Source: Flagellimonas flava (GTDB taxonomy: Bacteria > Bacteroidota > Bacteroidia > Flavobacteriales > Flavobacteriaceae). From it: 64,000 nt of DNA. Below are positions 7,180-16,799 of the stretch, piece after piece. The notes beneath the pieces were generated by a model. That model did no database searches and was not told the DNA's origin. It saw only the letters and a program-made list of their open reading frames with translations. Where the stretch lies: contig NZ_FQWL01000001.1 in NCBI RefSeq assembly GCF_900129665.1, forward strand, positions 992,001-1,056,000. The letters run 5' to 3'. Made by a program: the position numbers and the translations under genes. The first letter of the stretch is position 1. Each line of letters opens with the position of its first letter.

Positions 7180-10100
7180 TCAATATAACATCATTCCCTT
7201 GCTACCAATGTTCATCACTTTGTACTTCACATTTTGTTGCCGCAGAGTGACCATCTTCATCTCTTCCTCTCCCGTTGCATTGTTCCGCAGGGTGAACTTG
7301 AGATAGGTGGGCAGATTTGCTTGGTTGCCCATATAGGTCATATTCACAAGCCAGTCCCCTTGTTGGGATTCATCAATATCAAAGATTGCGGACAAATTAC
7401 CCTCTAACGTCTGTTCTTGACTCACTTCCACTGTATTGTTCCAATTGAAAAACCTTTGATTTGGCCCAACGAACTGCAATTCAAATTGGGTATTGGGATC
7501 GTTCCATTCCACAATAAGGCTTAGGTCTCCCGTCTCCTCAAAATTGAACTTGGAAGGGTCCAATCCTACTTTGTCGCCATGATTCTGGACGAAATCTAAA
7601 ATCTCCCTTCGAGCAAGCTTGTCCAATCCTTCCTCTTCCAAATAGTCGCGATTACTGACATAGCCCTTGTAGACAGACCAGGCCTCCTTATAGCTTCCCA
7701 GTTTTGTCAACATTCGCGCCAAATCCCGTTTTGCCTGAAGGGAAGGGGAAATCCCGTGGATATGTTCATAGACCAACTGGGCTTCCTTATTGTCACCTTG
7801 TTGTTCATAGGAATAAGCCAAAATTTTAAGGGCATCCGTATTTTCAGAAAAGGATTCCAATAAATTGGATTTGACCAAGTTGGATAAGGAGACTTCTTTC
7901 CAAAAACGGAGGAAAATTTCACTGGACTCTTGATAAAAACTGGGATAGGAACCATAATGTTCTTGCTCTTTAAGATATTGCAAATATCCTTCTTTGGCCG
8001 AGCTTCTATTCGCTATTCGCTGAACATAAATCGGTTTGCTGGGCAGTCCAGAGGCCAATTCAACGGCATCATTAAGGTAAATATTTCCTGGTTTGGTAAT
8101 GGTTTTATCAACTAATTCAATATCATCAAATGTATTACTAATGGTCCGCACAATAATTATTCCTCCTGGTGCCAAACGTCCATACTTAGCTACTGACCAA
8201 GAGGGTGGCATAATTGTGAGATCCTTAATATTATGTACGTTGATATGAAAAGGTGGTGTCTGAGGAGGGTAAATATGTCCATCTATATCCCATGCCAGTG
8301 CCCTATCTCTCAATTGAACCACCTCATAATCTTCAGGGTATACCCGAACCGTTTTTACCCCAGGAAATTTTCCTTCAACCGCATCCATAAGAGTTTGGGC
8401 GGATGGACTAATCTCAGAACCTTCCATTTGTTTTACGCTAAACCCCACCTTGTTCATGTCCAACTTTCCAAAACGGGTATTGATATCCTTGTTCAACGGC
8501 CTATGCAGCTCCTCCAGTTTTCGGTTCTCCTCCAAAACCACTTCCTCAAGAGCGGTGATGCCGATGGGCATGATAATTTTCAACATCTGAGAGCCGGTAT
8601 TGACCACTGAGGAGGCGTCTTCCCTTCCAGGGTACGAAAAGTCGAGAATCTCTCCATCAAAGGCCTGAATGGAAAAGTTGCCCTTGGTATCCGTTCGAGT
8701 CTCACGGTCCGAGTTCCGTACTTTTACCAAAACTTTGGTCAATGGGCTGTCCAGGTCCCCCACACTGCCCCTGACCGTAGAGGCCTTTTTGACATCTAGA
8801 CGTGTGCCGTATTCAAGGTTATCCTTAATATGGAATTTTGTGAACTGTAGCGCCTTGGACAGATCCACCATTTTTTCCAGGTTCAGGTAGTTCCCCCCAT
8901 GGTCCTCGGCCAGTTCTTTTAAAAACTTATGATTGGCACTGGGGTCGCCATTGATGGTAAAAAGTTCAGTGGACCATTCTTTGCCCAAGTCTTCGGGATA
9001 GTTCTTCCCATCTGTAAAGAGCAGGGCATGCCCAGAGACTTCCATACTATCCCATAACCTTTGGCTGGCTCCTCCATCGTACCGAGTGGATTCCAACACT
9101 TTTTTCAGTTCCAACCAATATCCATTGTTTATCTTAAAAAGTCTAGAACGACTCCAGTTATTGCTAAATTTTCTTAGGGCAACTGTAACACTTCCAATTT
9201 CCTTAAAATAGGCGTCCAAAAAGGCAAGTTCCCTCTCCAGGTCACGTTGCTCCATGGATCTTGAAGTATCCCAGAGAATCGAGACAATATCGGGTCGGTC
9301 CCTTTTTGGTATTCCATCTTTACCCGCGACCATATCCTCCTTGTCCACCGAGGAGGTGTTCAGGTGATAGGCAATGGTGAAACCCTTGCGCATCCGTTTC
9401 CACCTGCCCTGACTCACTACACGGGTATAGGAACGTGCGCCATCATCAAAGGCCGATATGCCGATGCCTACCCTGCCTCCATAGATTTTTAACAGCTCCA
9501 GACTGATCACAAAGTGGTCGTCCACAACAATATTATAGGGCGATAGATCGATCGTGATGGTCCCTTGCCGCTGTTTGATGGTATGCAGGATGTTGGCCGT
9601 GGTAAAGTTTTTCCCGGGAAGTCCCCGTTCCAATTCGTAGACGTTGACCCGTACCAGAATGCTGTCCGAGATATTCGCTGCCACATGAAAGGACAAGTCT
9701 TCCAGTTTTACCGGGCCGCGCCTTACCATAATCTTGGAGGCATGCTCTCCTCCAAGGGCCAGACTGTCGTTCCAAAACCCAAAAAGTCGCTTGGAGCGAC
9801 TCTGGTAACCCATGCGCCTTTTGTCTGAGTCGCTGCTTTTCACCACAATGCCGTCCAGTTCGTAGGCAGTGGCCTCCAGTTCAACCACGGGATTGGATTG
9901 CAATTGTTCCAAAAAGTCCTTCGTGGAAAATTTTATAGTCCTATAGCCTATTCTCGAAATCTGCAGGGTGTCCGTTGAATTGATGTCCGAGGCTTCCAAA
10001 TCCAGTTTGAAACTACCGTCAAAATCCGATACCGTGCCCACATTTTTATCAAGGACACCAATATTGGCAAAATCCACAGGTTGACGTGAATCCAAATCCA

Positions 10101-10188
10101 CAATATGACCGGATAGCCGAGTTTGAGCTACGGTGCTCAGACTTACCAATCCTAAAATAGCAGCCAAAAAATAGGTCAATATCTTCAT
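7180..10188 (-). CDS. secreted VWA protein with carboxypeptidase-D-like and TonB-plug-like domains
   Basis: A 1002-residue exported protein with a signal peptide cleaved after VAQ (residue 22). Domains in order: a carboxypeptidase D regulatory-like beta-sandwich (about 24-100, starting LSGHIVDLDSRQPVDFANIGV); an unnamed beta-rich region (about 115-290); a VWA-type domain with MIDAS-like DTSRS at about 307-311; a second carboxypeptidase-D-like repeat (about 470-550); a TonB plug-like segment (about 590-690) with GKFPGVKTVRV and LAPGGIIIVRT; TPR-like helices (about 760-860); and a beta-rich end. No 22-strand barrel follows the plug, so this is not an ordinary TonB receptor. The role is unknown; protein scaffolding or an unusual outer membrane complex is conceivable. 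Transcribed alone. Confidence 0.75.
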   Translation of the reverse strand: MKILTYFLAAILGLVSLSTVAQTRLSGHIVDLDSRQPVDFANIGVLDKNVGTVSDFDGSFKLDLEASDINSTDTLQISRIGYRTIKFSTKDFLEQLQSNPVVELEATAYELDGIVVKSSDSDKRRMGYQSRSKRLFGFWNDSLALGGEHASKIMVRRGPVKLEDLSFHVAANISDSILVRVNVYELERGLPGKNFTTANILHTIKQRQGTITIDLSPYNIVVDDHFVISLELLKIYGGRVGIGISAFDDGARSYTRVVSQGRWKRMRKGFTIAYHLNTSSVDKEDMVAGKDGIPKRDRPDIVSILWDTSRSMEQRDLERELAFLDAYFKEIGSVTVALRKFSNNWSRSRLFKINNGYWLELKKVLESTRYDGGASQRLWDSMEVSGHALLFTDGKNYPEDLGKEWSTELFTINGDPSANHKFLKELAEDHGGNYLNLEKMVDLSKALQFTKFHIKDNLEYGTRLDVKKASTVRGSVGDLDSPLTKVLVKVRNSDRETRTDTKGNFSIQAFDGEILDFSYPGREDASSVVNTGSQMLKIIMPIGITALEEVVLEENRKLEELHRPLNKDINTRFGKLDMNKVGFSVKQMEGSEISPSAQTLMDAVEGKFPGVKTVRVYPEDYEVVQLRDRALAWDIDGHIYPPQTPPFHINVHNIKDLTIMPPSWSVAKYGRLAPGGIIIVRTISNTFDDIELVDKTITKPGNIYLNDAVELASGLPSKPIYVQRIANRSSAKEGYLQYLKEQEHYGSYPSFYQESSEIFLRFWKEVSLSNLVKSNLLESFSENTDALKILAYSYEQQGDNKEAQLVYEHIHGISPSLQAKRDLARMLTKLGSYKEAWSVYKGYVSNRDYLEEEGLDKLARREILDFVQNHGDKVGLDPSKFNFEETGDLSLIVEWNDPNTQFELQFVGPNQRFFNWNNTVEVSQEQTLEGNLSAIFDIDESQQGDWLVNMTYMGNQANLPTYLKFTLRNNATGEEEMKMVTLRQQNVKYKVMNIGSKGMMLY

Positions 10189-10410
10189 AGATTACAAAAT
10201 TGAATCCTTAGTGATTATTTAAATTGTAAAAAAAAGACAAAATTTCGCACCAAAGTTGCCATTAAGGTACAGAATGATTTACAAACACGTAGGATAAAAA
10301 CGACAAACAATATCTTGAAATTATTAAATACCGTGTTCCTAGCACTGAAGCAAATTTGGATTTGCCATAACCTTGACTTTCCCATGGAATTAAATGATAT
10401 TCGCTAATCT

Positions 10411-11379
10411 ATGAAAGCACTCTATTACGATAGTTATGGTTCTCCGGAAAAGGTATTGCGGGTCAAGGATATAGTGAAACCCAGCCCTGGTTCGGATCAG
10501 CTATTGATTAAGATAAGAGCTTCGGCTATAAACGACTATGATTGGTCAGTGGTTAGGGGAAAACCCTATTTATATCGACTTATGTTCGGGCTGTCCAAGC
10601 CAAAAAAGCCAATCCCAGGAATGGAATTGGCAGGAACGGTAGTGGAAGTTGGTACCAAGATATCGAACTTTAAGGTTGGTGATGCAGTGCACGGGGACAT
10701 CTCCAATTTTGGTTTTGGAAGTTTTGCCCAATATATATGCATTTCCGCGGAAGCAGTTAAAAAAATGCCGGAAGGATTGGATTTCTTTCAGGCGGCAGCC
10801 CTCCCCCATGCGACCTTATTGGCTCAACAAGCTTTTGATAAAGCAGAACTTAAGAAAGGGCAAAGGGTCCTGATCAATGGTGGAGGTGGAGGTGTTGGTA
10901 CCCTTGGACTACAACTGGCCAAATTGAAAAAGTGCTACGTTGCTGGAGTTGACTCTGAAGCTAAGCAGGAGAAGATGTTGTCCTTGGGATTTGACAAAGT
11001 GATTGATTATCAAAAAGAAAACTTCACCAAGCGGAGTGAACAGTACGATGTTATCCTTGATTGTAAAACCAATCAGCGCGTATTTGACTATAAAAAAGTA
11101 TTGACCCCACAAGGAAAATACATCAGCATTGGCGGTAAACTGACCAAGTTGCTCTCATTGCTTTTTTGGGGCGGACTTTTCACCAAGCTAGGTAACAAAA
11201 GATATCAGATTTTGTCATTAAAACCCAATGAGGGATTAGAACAAATTGGTGAATTGGCAGCAAAAGGACAGTTAAAATGCGAATTGGATGGCCCTCACGA
11301 TTTTGAAGACCTCCCAAAACTGATACAATATTTTGGTGAGGGCAAACATTTGGGAAAAGTTGTTGTCCGCACTGAATAA
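10411..11379 (+). CDS. zinc-independent MDR oxidoreductase (NAD(P)H:quinone reductase-like)
   Basis: A 322-residue medium-chain dehydrogenase/reductase of normal length. The N-terminal GroES-like domain has AINDYDWSVVRG and PIPGMELAGTVVEVG; the nucleotide-binding domain begins with INGGGGGVGTLGLQLAK near residue 155. The structural zinc cysteine cluster and catalytic zinc ligands of classical alcohol dehydrogenases are absent, which places it with quinone oxidoreductase-like enzymes using NADPH. The substrate is unknown. It is preceded by 222 bases without a gene and is convergent with the MscS-like gene. Confidence 0.88.
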   Translation: MKALYYDSYGSPEKVLRVKDIVKPSPGSDQLLIKIRASAINDYDWSVVRGKPYLYRLMFGLSKPKKPIPGMELAGTVVEVGTKISNFKVGDAVHGDISNFGFGSFAQYICISAEAVKKMPEGLDFFQAAALPHATLLAQQAFDKAELKKGQRVLINGGGGGVGTLGLQLAKLKKCYVAGVDSEAKQEKMLSLGFDKVIDYQKENFTKRSEQYDVILDCKTNQRVFDYKKVLTPQGKYISIGGKLTKLLSLLFWGGLFTKLGNKRYQILSLKPNEGLEQIGELAAKGQLKCELDGPHDFEDLPKLIQYFGEGKHLGKVVVRTE

Positions 11380-11397
11380 AGACAACTAGTTGGAATT

Positions 11398-11916
11398 TTA
11401 AGCTTCCAAACGTTCAACTTTTTCTTTTTCCAAAATTTCTATTCCCTTTTGGATGACCAGATTAGTGGGAATGGTAATTTGCCGCCCATCATCAGTCTTC
11501 ATAAAAAGATAAAATGCGCTAATATCCTCAATTTCCCCTGTCCAGTCAAAATCTTTGTCCAACACCCGAATACGATCTCCTAAACGCAAGGGATGGCTAA
11601 AGAACAAAATGACGCTTGCGGTTAGGTTGGATAAAATGGACCATTGTGCAAAAAAACCAACACCCAAAATCGCAAGCACCGAAGAAATAAAAATCGCAAA
11701 ATCCTGAAGATTTAGGCCCCAAATCACCAACAGCACTGTAGCTGCAATGGTTAGCACCCCAAGATAGGCCAGATAAAATATGATCTTTCTATTGTTTACG
11801 TCGATCGCACCCAATCGGCCAAAACGCTTTATGGCTCTTTTGATCAAAGAATTTATTAGGAAGGTGGACACAATCACTACTAGGGTCAAGAGTATCTCTT
11901 TGGGCAAATCAATCAT
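11398..11916 (-). CDS. small MscS-family mechanosensitive channel protein
   Basis: A 172-residue inner membrane protein. Three hydrophobic helices (about 5-25, 45-68 and 72-105) are followed by the MscS beta domain: the pore-helix-like segment AILGVGFFAQWSILSNLTASVILFF, then HPLRLGDRIRV, WTGEIEDISAFYLFMKTDDGRQITIPTNLVI. The usual C-terminal alpha/beta cage domain is missing: the protein ends about 15 residues after the beta domain, compared with 286 residues in E. coli MscS. Such short forms are common in Bacteroidota, so I treat it as a complete minimal channel rather than a broken gene. It is transcribed toward, and ends 18 bases from, the MDR oxidoreductase. Confidence 0.88.
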   Translation of the reverse strand: MIDLPKEILLTLVVIVSTFLINSLIKRAIKRFGRLGAIDVNNRKIIFYLAYLGVLTIAATVLLVIWGLNLQDFAIFISSVLAILGVGFFAQWSILSNLTASVILFFSHPLRLGDRIRVLDKDFDWTGEIEDISAFYLFMKTDDGRQITIPTNLVIQKGIEILEKEKVERLEA

Positions 11917-12037
11917 AACTTAATAATCTTGGAAGATTCCTTAAAGTTAAGCATAAGGACCTTATTGTTTATTTCCCATATACAATGTTCCATTAAAACC
12001 ACCTGACCCATCTTTAAAATTTGATTTAGATTTGTGT

Positions 12038-12466
12038 ATGGCAAGTGTAAAAGTAACCACACATCCCGATTTTGAAGCGCGAATGGATAGCTATCCTGAA
12101 GGGATACAAGAGAAAATGCAGGAGCTGCGAGCACTGGTATTGGAAACCGCCAAGGAGTCCAGTGAAATTGAACGTTTGGGGGAAGCCCTCAAATGGGGTG
12201 AACCCAGTTTTTTAACTCCTCAAGGGAGCACCCTGCGTATGGATTGGAAGGAAAAAAGGCCAGATCAGTACGCGCTTTATTTTCAATGCACCAGTAAGTT
12301 GGTGCATACCTTCAGGTTGGTTTTTGGCAATGACCTTACTTATGAGGGAAACAGGGCCCTTATATTTAGGATGGATGCTCCTTTGCCCAAAGAGCAGATA
12401 AAATCCTGTGTCAAGGCCACCTTGACCTACCACAATGTGAAGCACCTGCCAACCTTGGGGCTATAA
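12038..12466 (+). CDS. DUF1801 domain protein
   Basis: A 142-residue cytosolic protein starting at ATG 12038; a TTG six bases earlier is in frame but less likely. The sequence has the DUF1801 (YdhG-like) features: SYPEGIQEKMQELRALVLETA, LKWGEPSFLTPQGSTLRMDWK and a C-terminal block with RALIFRMDAPLP. The fold resembles the frataxin-like iron-binding group in structural databases (from memory); the physiological role is unknown. It lies between the divergent MscS-like gene and the convergent glycosyltransferase gene, with its own promoter region of about 120 bases. Confidence 0.85.
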   Translation: MASVKVTTHPDFEARMDSYPEGIQEKMQELRALVLETAKESSEIERLGEALKWGEPSFLTPQGSTLRMDWKEKRPDQYALYFQCTSKLVHTFRLVFGNDLTYEGNRALIFRMDAPLPKEQIKSCVKATLTYHNVKHLPTLGL

Positions 12467-12621
12467 AAAGGACTCTCTCCGGCCCTTTCCCATTCTACTA
12501 TTGAAAACTTTTTCCAATATTCTCCAGGGAACCTTTATCTGGTACAGGGCATTTTTCATCTTACTCCGAAGGTTCATCGGAAACAGTGGAATTTAACAGG
12601 AACTCATAGTTTTTGAGCCGT

Positions 12622-13857
12622 TTATTTGCGGTTTTTCTCTTCAATCCATTTAGCCATATACTTGGATGCAGAAACGGTTTGCTGTTGTAGAATTCGCCCC
12701 ATAAGGTTCTGGGAACGATGGAATTGTAAATTGTTCTGCAGGTTTACAAAACGAGATTTCAAGGTGTTTATTTGTGTGCTTTTTTGATATTGTTTTTGCA
12801 AAATGACCACTCCCCTCTCTTGGGCCGCCCGCCAATCATCTTTTTGGGTGTACAAATGAATTGCGGATTGGGCAAATTCTTCCCAATGCCCACAAATTGC
12901 TCCGGGCCATTGTAGGCTGGCGTGCATTCCCTCGGCTCCAATCGGGGTAGTTATGGATGGAGTTCCGTTACTCATGGCATCGATCAACTTCCCTTTTATT
13001 CCCGCTCCAAATTGAATGGGTGCCAATAGGAGTCGAGCGTTTCGAACAACCTTGTCCAGATCTTCCACCCAGCCTTTGACCTCAAAACCTTCTTTGGGGT
13101 TGTGCATTTCCAATACTTGTTGTGGCAGGTAAGCGCCGCAAATAGAAAGCTTGGCAGTAGGTAATTCTTCGCGTATTTTGGGCCAAATGTTCTGTTTCAA
13201 AATTTTGAAAGCTTCTACATTTGGAGCGTGTTTCCCATTTCCCACACAGATAAAACCGCTCCGTTCAATAAAACTGGGGCAACTTCTTTTTTTTTCAGAC
13301 GAAGGAGGTTCCAACATAAAGGGCAGATGCAGAAGAAGCTGCTCTGGAATCTTAGCTTGTTCCTTCAGAAGTTCCATTTCATAACTGGAAATCATTAGGG
13401 ACAGGTCACAACGAAAAATGCTTGTCAACTCCCTAATCGTCATAGGATGGTTTTTCCAATCTTCAACTGTCCAGATTTTATGCTGCTTGAAACTCTCCTC
13501 CCGGGATTTTCGCAATGCATGTAAATCTTCCGTGTTCAAAACTCGTAAGGCCCGAGGGGAAAATTCGGCTACCCGCCATCCAAATTGTTCTTCGGTCATA
13601 AAGCGGTCAAAAACCACCAGATCTGGTTTAAGCTCCAAAAGAAACTCATCAAAGCTTGAATTATTGAGCTTTATCTCCATTGTCCTCACTCCCATATCCT
13701 CCAAATCAAGACTATGGACTGTACTAGAGGCGGTACAAGCAAAAACAATTTCATGCCTCAACACCTGAAAAGCCTCTATGAGTTGCATCATGCGATGCCC
13801 TGCTGCAGTAGTGGAAGGTTCTGGCCATACATGTCCGATGATGAGGATTTTCTTCAC
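12622..13857 (-). CDS. glycosyltransferase, GT4-like family 1
   Basis: About 411 residues. The opening KKILIIGHVWPEPSTTAAGHRMMQLIEAF is a typical GT-B N-terminal Rossmann start, and the C-terminal half has RSGFICVGNGKHAPN, VKGWVEDLDKVVRNARLLLAPIQFGAGIKGKLIDAMSNGTPSITTPIGAEGM, which contains the E-x7-E-like sugar-nucleotide site region (here partly substituted). The acceptor is not known; no polysaccharide cluster is nearby. I choose the GTG at 13855-13857; a TTG 15 bases further upstream is the alternative. There is no ATG close by. Beyond the stop codon another frame stays open with plausible coding character (see findings), so the C-terminus may have shifted. Confidence 0.85.
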   Translation of the reverse strand: MKKILIIGHVWPEPSTTAAGHRMMQLIEAFQVLRHEIVFACTASSTVHSLDLEDMGVRTMEIKLNNSSFDEFLLELKPDLVVFDRFMTEEQFGWRVAEFSPRALRVLNTEDLHALRKSREESFKQHKIWTVEDWKNHPMTIRELTSIFRCDLSLMISSYEMELLKEQAKIPEQLLLHLPFMLEPPSSEKKRSCPSFIERSGFICVGNGKHAPNVEAFKILKQNIWPKIREELPTAKLSICGAYLPQQVLEMHNPKEGFEVKGWVEDLDKVVRNARLLLAPIQFGAGIKGKLIDAMSNGTPSITTPIGAEGMHASLQWPGAICGHWEEFAQSAIHLYTQKDDWRAAQERGVVILQKQYQKSTQINTLKSRFVNLQNNLQFHRSQNLMGRILQQQTVSASKYMAKWIEEKNRK

Positions 13858-13981
13858 TTCGTTGCGTTGCAATGGTCAATTAGCTAAATACAGTTAATAA
13901 AACGTAGGCACTGTTAAGTTTAAGCAAGGTATTTGGCAAAAGGCGAATGGCAAAACAATACTCCATTACAAATCCTAGAAT

Positions 13982-15493
13982 CTACATAAGTGCCGCAAAT
14001 TTTTTGGAAATACTAGAGCGGAGTTTGCGCTCATAATCTTCCTCCAACCATTCTTTATAGTTCTTGGTATTGTTCATAATGCAATAGGAATATTGCCTAA
14101 CACGGTAGGCAATTTCTTCCTTGAGTTCCTTGGCCAAAATCCGGGCATCAAAAACATCCTCACTGTTTTCAACACAGATCTGGGCATGTTGTTCAATGCT
14201 CATTTCCAAAACTTCCTTAGATTTTCTTCCTTGTGCAAAAACCCTTTTATATTCCTCCTTGACATTAAAGGTGATTACCTCAGATTTACTAAACTTGGCT
14301 TTGAGCTCATCCGGCATTTGATACACAAATTCGCGCTCAATATCCTCATCGTTTTTAATGTTTTCCAGGTAGAAATCAGGGAAATGAAATATTTCCTGCC
14401 AATCCACGGGAGAATCCCAGGGTCCAAAACGGGCAATATTGTTCCCCATATCAATGACCTGGAACTCGTCCTTATCAGGGAGTATACGTGACCCCCTTCC
14501 AATCATCTGAAAGTACAAGGTAAGTGAGCGTGTGGCCCTATTTAAGATTATGGATTGCACTGTAGGCTCATCAAAACCTGTGGTCAGGATACTTACTGAT
14601 GTCAATATCGCCTCGGGAGTATTGGCAAACCAATCCAGAATTTCCCTTCGCTCCGTGGCCGTATTTTTATTGTCCAGATGTCTAATGTTATAGCCTGCCT
14701 TTTTAAAGGTTTCGTACACATAAAGGGAAGTACTGATTCCGTTATTGAAAATAAGGGTTTTGGTTCCCTTGGCAATATCTTCGTAGGCGGTGAGCAATTT
14801 CCCCAGCATGCTATGGTTTCCGTAGAACTCATCCGAGGATTTCACTGTATAGTCGCCATTTATACCAAGCTTTAGGGTTCTAAGGCTAACATCGTAATTA
14901 TATAGGTTCGCCTTTGCCAAAAAGCGTTTTTCAATCAGGGATTTAATAGATTCCCCAATGATCAAGTGCTTATAATTATCCTTCATTGGAAGCTTGATAT
15001 TGGAGCTCAAGGGTGTGGCGGTCACGCCTAAAATGGTAGATTCTTCAAAGTACTTGAACAGTTTTCTGAACGAGTTGTAATGCGCCTCATCAATAATGAC
15101 CAGTCCAATATTGTTGAGCTTCACCTTTTCTTCTTGTAGGCGGTTGTTCAAGGTCTCTACCATGGCCACAAAACACATATACTCGTCCTGGTCGTACAGT
15201 TCCTTTACCTCACTGTTTATGATTTTATTTGCGACACCAAACCCATGAAGCATTTTGGAAGTCTGTCCGCTCAGCTCAATCCTATGGGTAAGTACCATTA
15301 CCTTTTTTCCCGTGTCCTGAATGTACTTTCTAGTTATCTCGGAAAAAACCACAGTCTTCCCACCACCGGTAGGTAATTGATATAAGATATTGGTGCCCTG
15401 TGGCAGTTCGTTGATATGCTTAAAGATCTTTTTAAGATCCTCTTGTTGGTAATCGTATAATGTTTTCTTGCTTACTGCTCTTTCTATCTCCAA
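13982..15493 (-). CDS. superfamily II DEAD/DEAH-box helicase
   Basis: A 503-residue helicase. Motif I is LPTGGGKT (about 42-49), Ia THRIEL, motif II IDEAH (about 134-138, DEAH box), motif III TATPLSS, motif V LTTGFDEP and motif VI QMIGRGSR with the arginine finger. The order and spacing match the UvrB/Rad3/SSL2-like group of stand-alone helicases. The last 100 residues are a helical extension without a known domain. The role in DNA repair or RNA metabolism cannot be told. The only reasonable start is TTG (15491-15493); no in-frame ATG lies nearby upstream. A TAATTTTG -7-like box at 15533-15540 fits a promoter for it. Divergent from rpoD. Confidence 0.9.
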   Translation of the reverse strand: MEIERAVSKKTLYDYQQEDLKKIFKHINELPQGTNILYQLPTGGGKTVVFSEITRKYIQDTGKKVMVLTHRIELSGQTSKMLHGFGVANKIINSEVKELYDQDEYMCFVAMVETLNNRLQEEKVKLNNIGLVIIDEAHYNSFRKLFKYFEESTILGVTATPLSSNIKLPMKDNYKHLIIGESIKSLIEKRFLAKANLYNYDVSLRTLKLGINGDYTVKSSDEFYGNHSMLGKLLTAYEDIAKGTKTLIFNNGISTSLYVYETFKKAGYNIRHLDNKNTATERREILDWFANTPEAILTSVSILTTGFDEPTVQSIILNRATRSLTLYFQMIGRGSRILPDKDEFQVIDMGNNIARFGPWDSPVDWQEIFHFPDFYLENIKNDEDIEREFVYQMPDELKAKFSKSEVITFNVKEEYKRVFAQGRKSKEVLEMSIEQHAQICVENSEDVFDARILAKELKEEIAYRVRQYSYCIMNNTKNYKEWLEEDYERKLRSSISKKFAALM

Positions 15494-15672
15494 AGGAAAA
15501 ATGGATTAAATGTTCCAAATTATCAAACCTTACAAAATTAGCTGTTTTTTAAACTCGGGTTGGGATTTAGTTTAGCAATTCTATCAAGATACTATCAACA
15601 ATTATTTAGCATATTGATTTTGAAGCAGTTGTACTTTTTCTAATAACATTTTGATAACAATAGTAAATGCCG

Positions 15673-15704
15673 TTTGGAAAATTGTGTTTTATGGTGTATA
15701 CTGA
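15673..15704 (+). promoter_or_regulatory. candidate promoter of rpoD
   Basis: TTTG (15673-15676), 20 bases, then TATACTGA (15697-15704): a good -33 box and spacer but an imperfect -7 box. It lies 33 bases upstream of the rpoD ATG. Confidence 0.35.
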
Positions 15705-15737
15705 ATGCTTATATTCACTACAATCCTAATTACACCA

Positions 15738-16601
15738 ATGAGGCAGTTAAAAATCATTAAGCAGGTTACCAACCGTGAGTCCAAATCCCTAGACAAATAC
15801 CTTCAAGACATCAGCAAAATTGAGCTGATTACTGCCCAGGAGGAAGTGGAGTTGGCTCAGAAGATTAGGGCTGGAGACCAAGCTGCCTTGGAAAAATTGA
15901 CCAACGCCAACCTTCGGTTTGTGGTATCCGTTGCGAAACAATATCAAAACCAGGGACTTAAATTACCAGATTTGATCAATGAGGGCAATTTAGGATTGGT
16001 AAAAGCTGCCCAACGTTTTGATGAAACCAGAGGGTTTAAGTTTATTTCCTATGCGGTTTGGTGGATTCGACAGTCCATTCTTCAGGCCTTGGCAGAACAA
16101 TCCCGTGTAGTTCGATTGCCCTTGAACAAAATTGGCTCCATTAATAAAATTAAAAAGACTTTCAGCTATTTGGAACAGGCGCATGAGCGACCTCCATCGC
16201 CTGAAGAGATTGCCAAAGAGTTGGATATGACCGTAAGTGAGGTGAAGCAATCCTTGAAGAATACTGGTCGTCACGTATCCATGGACGCTCCCCTGAAAGA
16301 AGGGGAAACATCTAGCCTCTATGATGTGCTGAACTCGGGGGAATCTCCCAAACCAGACAAGGAGCTGATGCACCAGTCATTATATACCGAAATCAATAGG
16401 GCATTGGAAACCCTGTCCCCTCGGGAAGCTGATGTGGTGCGATTGTATTACGGAATTGGGGACCAACAGTCCATGACCTTGGAGGAAATAGGCAGCACGT
16501 TCGACCTTACCCGGGAGCGTGTGCGCCAAATTCGTGAAAAGGCCATTCGAAAACTAAGACATACGTCCAAAAGCAAAATTTTAAAGAGCTATTTAGGCTG
16601 A
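15738..16601 (+). CDS. rpoD: primary RNA polymerase sigma factor (sigma-70/SigA type)
   Basis: A 287-residue sigma factor starting at ATG 15738 ([15 protein letters not shown]), the usual start in this phylum; the frame is open 33 bases further upstream. Region 1.2 is [15 protein letters not shown]; region 2 has [58 protein letters not shown]; region 3 follows; region 4 ends with the helix-turn-helix [29 protein letters not shown]. The large region 1.1 of proteobacterial RpoD is absent, as usual in Bacteroidota, whose primary sigma recognises TTTG/TAnnTTTG promoters. The gene stands alone with a strong terminator 20 bases after the stop. Confidence 0.96.
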   Translation: MRQLKIIKQVTNRESKSLDKYLQDISKIELITAQEEVELAQKIRAGDQAALEKLTNANLRFVVSVAKQYQNQGLKLPDLINEGNLGLVKAAQRFDETRGFKFISYAVWWIRQSILQALAEQSRVVRLPLNKIGSINKIKKTFSYLEQAHERPPSPEEIAKELDMTVSEVKQSLKNTGRHVSMDAPLKEGETSSLYDVLNSGESPKPDKELMHQSLYTEINRALETLSPREADVVRLYYGIGDQQSMTLEEIGSTFDLTRERVRQIREKAIRKLRHTSKSKILKSYLG

Positions 16602-16621
16602 TACCTAACTCAAACCAATAA

Positions 16622-16650
16622 AAAAAGGGCCGTTTTTAACGGCCCTTTTT
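16622..16650. terminator. strong bidirectional rho-independent terminator
   Basis: A near-perfect hairpin AAAAAGGGCCGTT-TTT-AACGGCCCTTTTT. The symmetric A and T tails let it serve rpoD on the plus strand and the micro-ORF pair on the minus strand, whose last stop codon is only about 20 bases away. Confidence 0.92.
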
Positions 16651-16671
16651 ATGCTTTATACCCAACGTCCG

Positions 16672-16773
16672 TTACGGACGACTCAACTGATTAATATTAT
16701 AATCCGTGAGCATTTGGTTCAAATCTTGAATAAAACTCAAGTATGCGGTGTTTTCTTGGTTCTGATTGTTCAT
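16672..16773 (-). CDS. micro-ORF B, paralogue of its neighbour, unknown function
   Basis: A 33-codon reading frame with ATG at 16771-16773 and TAA at 16672-16674. It encodes an Asn/Gln-rich start and then the core YLSFIQDLNQMLT, followed by a short polar tail ending SRP. The core aligns without gaps to YLAFLQELNEILS of the upstream micro-ORF: 7 of 13 residues are identical and the rest are conservative (A/S, L/I, E/D, E/Q, I/M, S/T), while Tyr, Leu and Asn codons differ synonymously. That pattern argues for selection on a peptide. The core should form an amphipathic helix; no signal peptide or membrane segment. It ends about 20 bases before the bidirectional terminator and starts 26 bases after the first micro-ORF, so the two look like one operon. 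Confidence 0.6.
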   Translation of the reverse strand: MNNQNQENTAYLSFIQDLNQMLTDYNINQLSRP

Positions 16774-16799
16774 GAATTACGTTTTTTGGGGTGTTAGGT

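Noticed and set aside
11398..11916. MscS-like gene as a truncated pseudogene
   Set aside because: Start, membrane helices and beta domain are intact, and short forms of this kind are frequent in the phylum.
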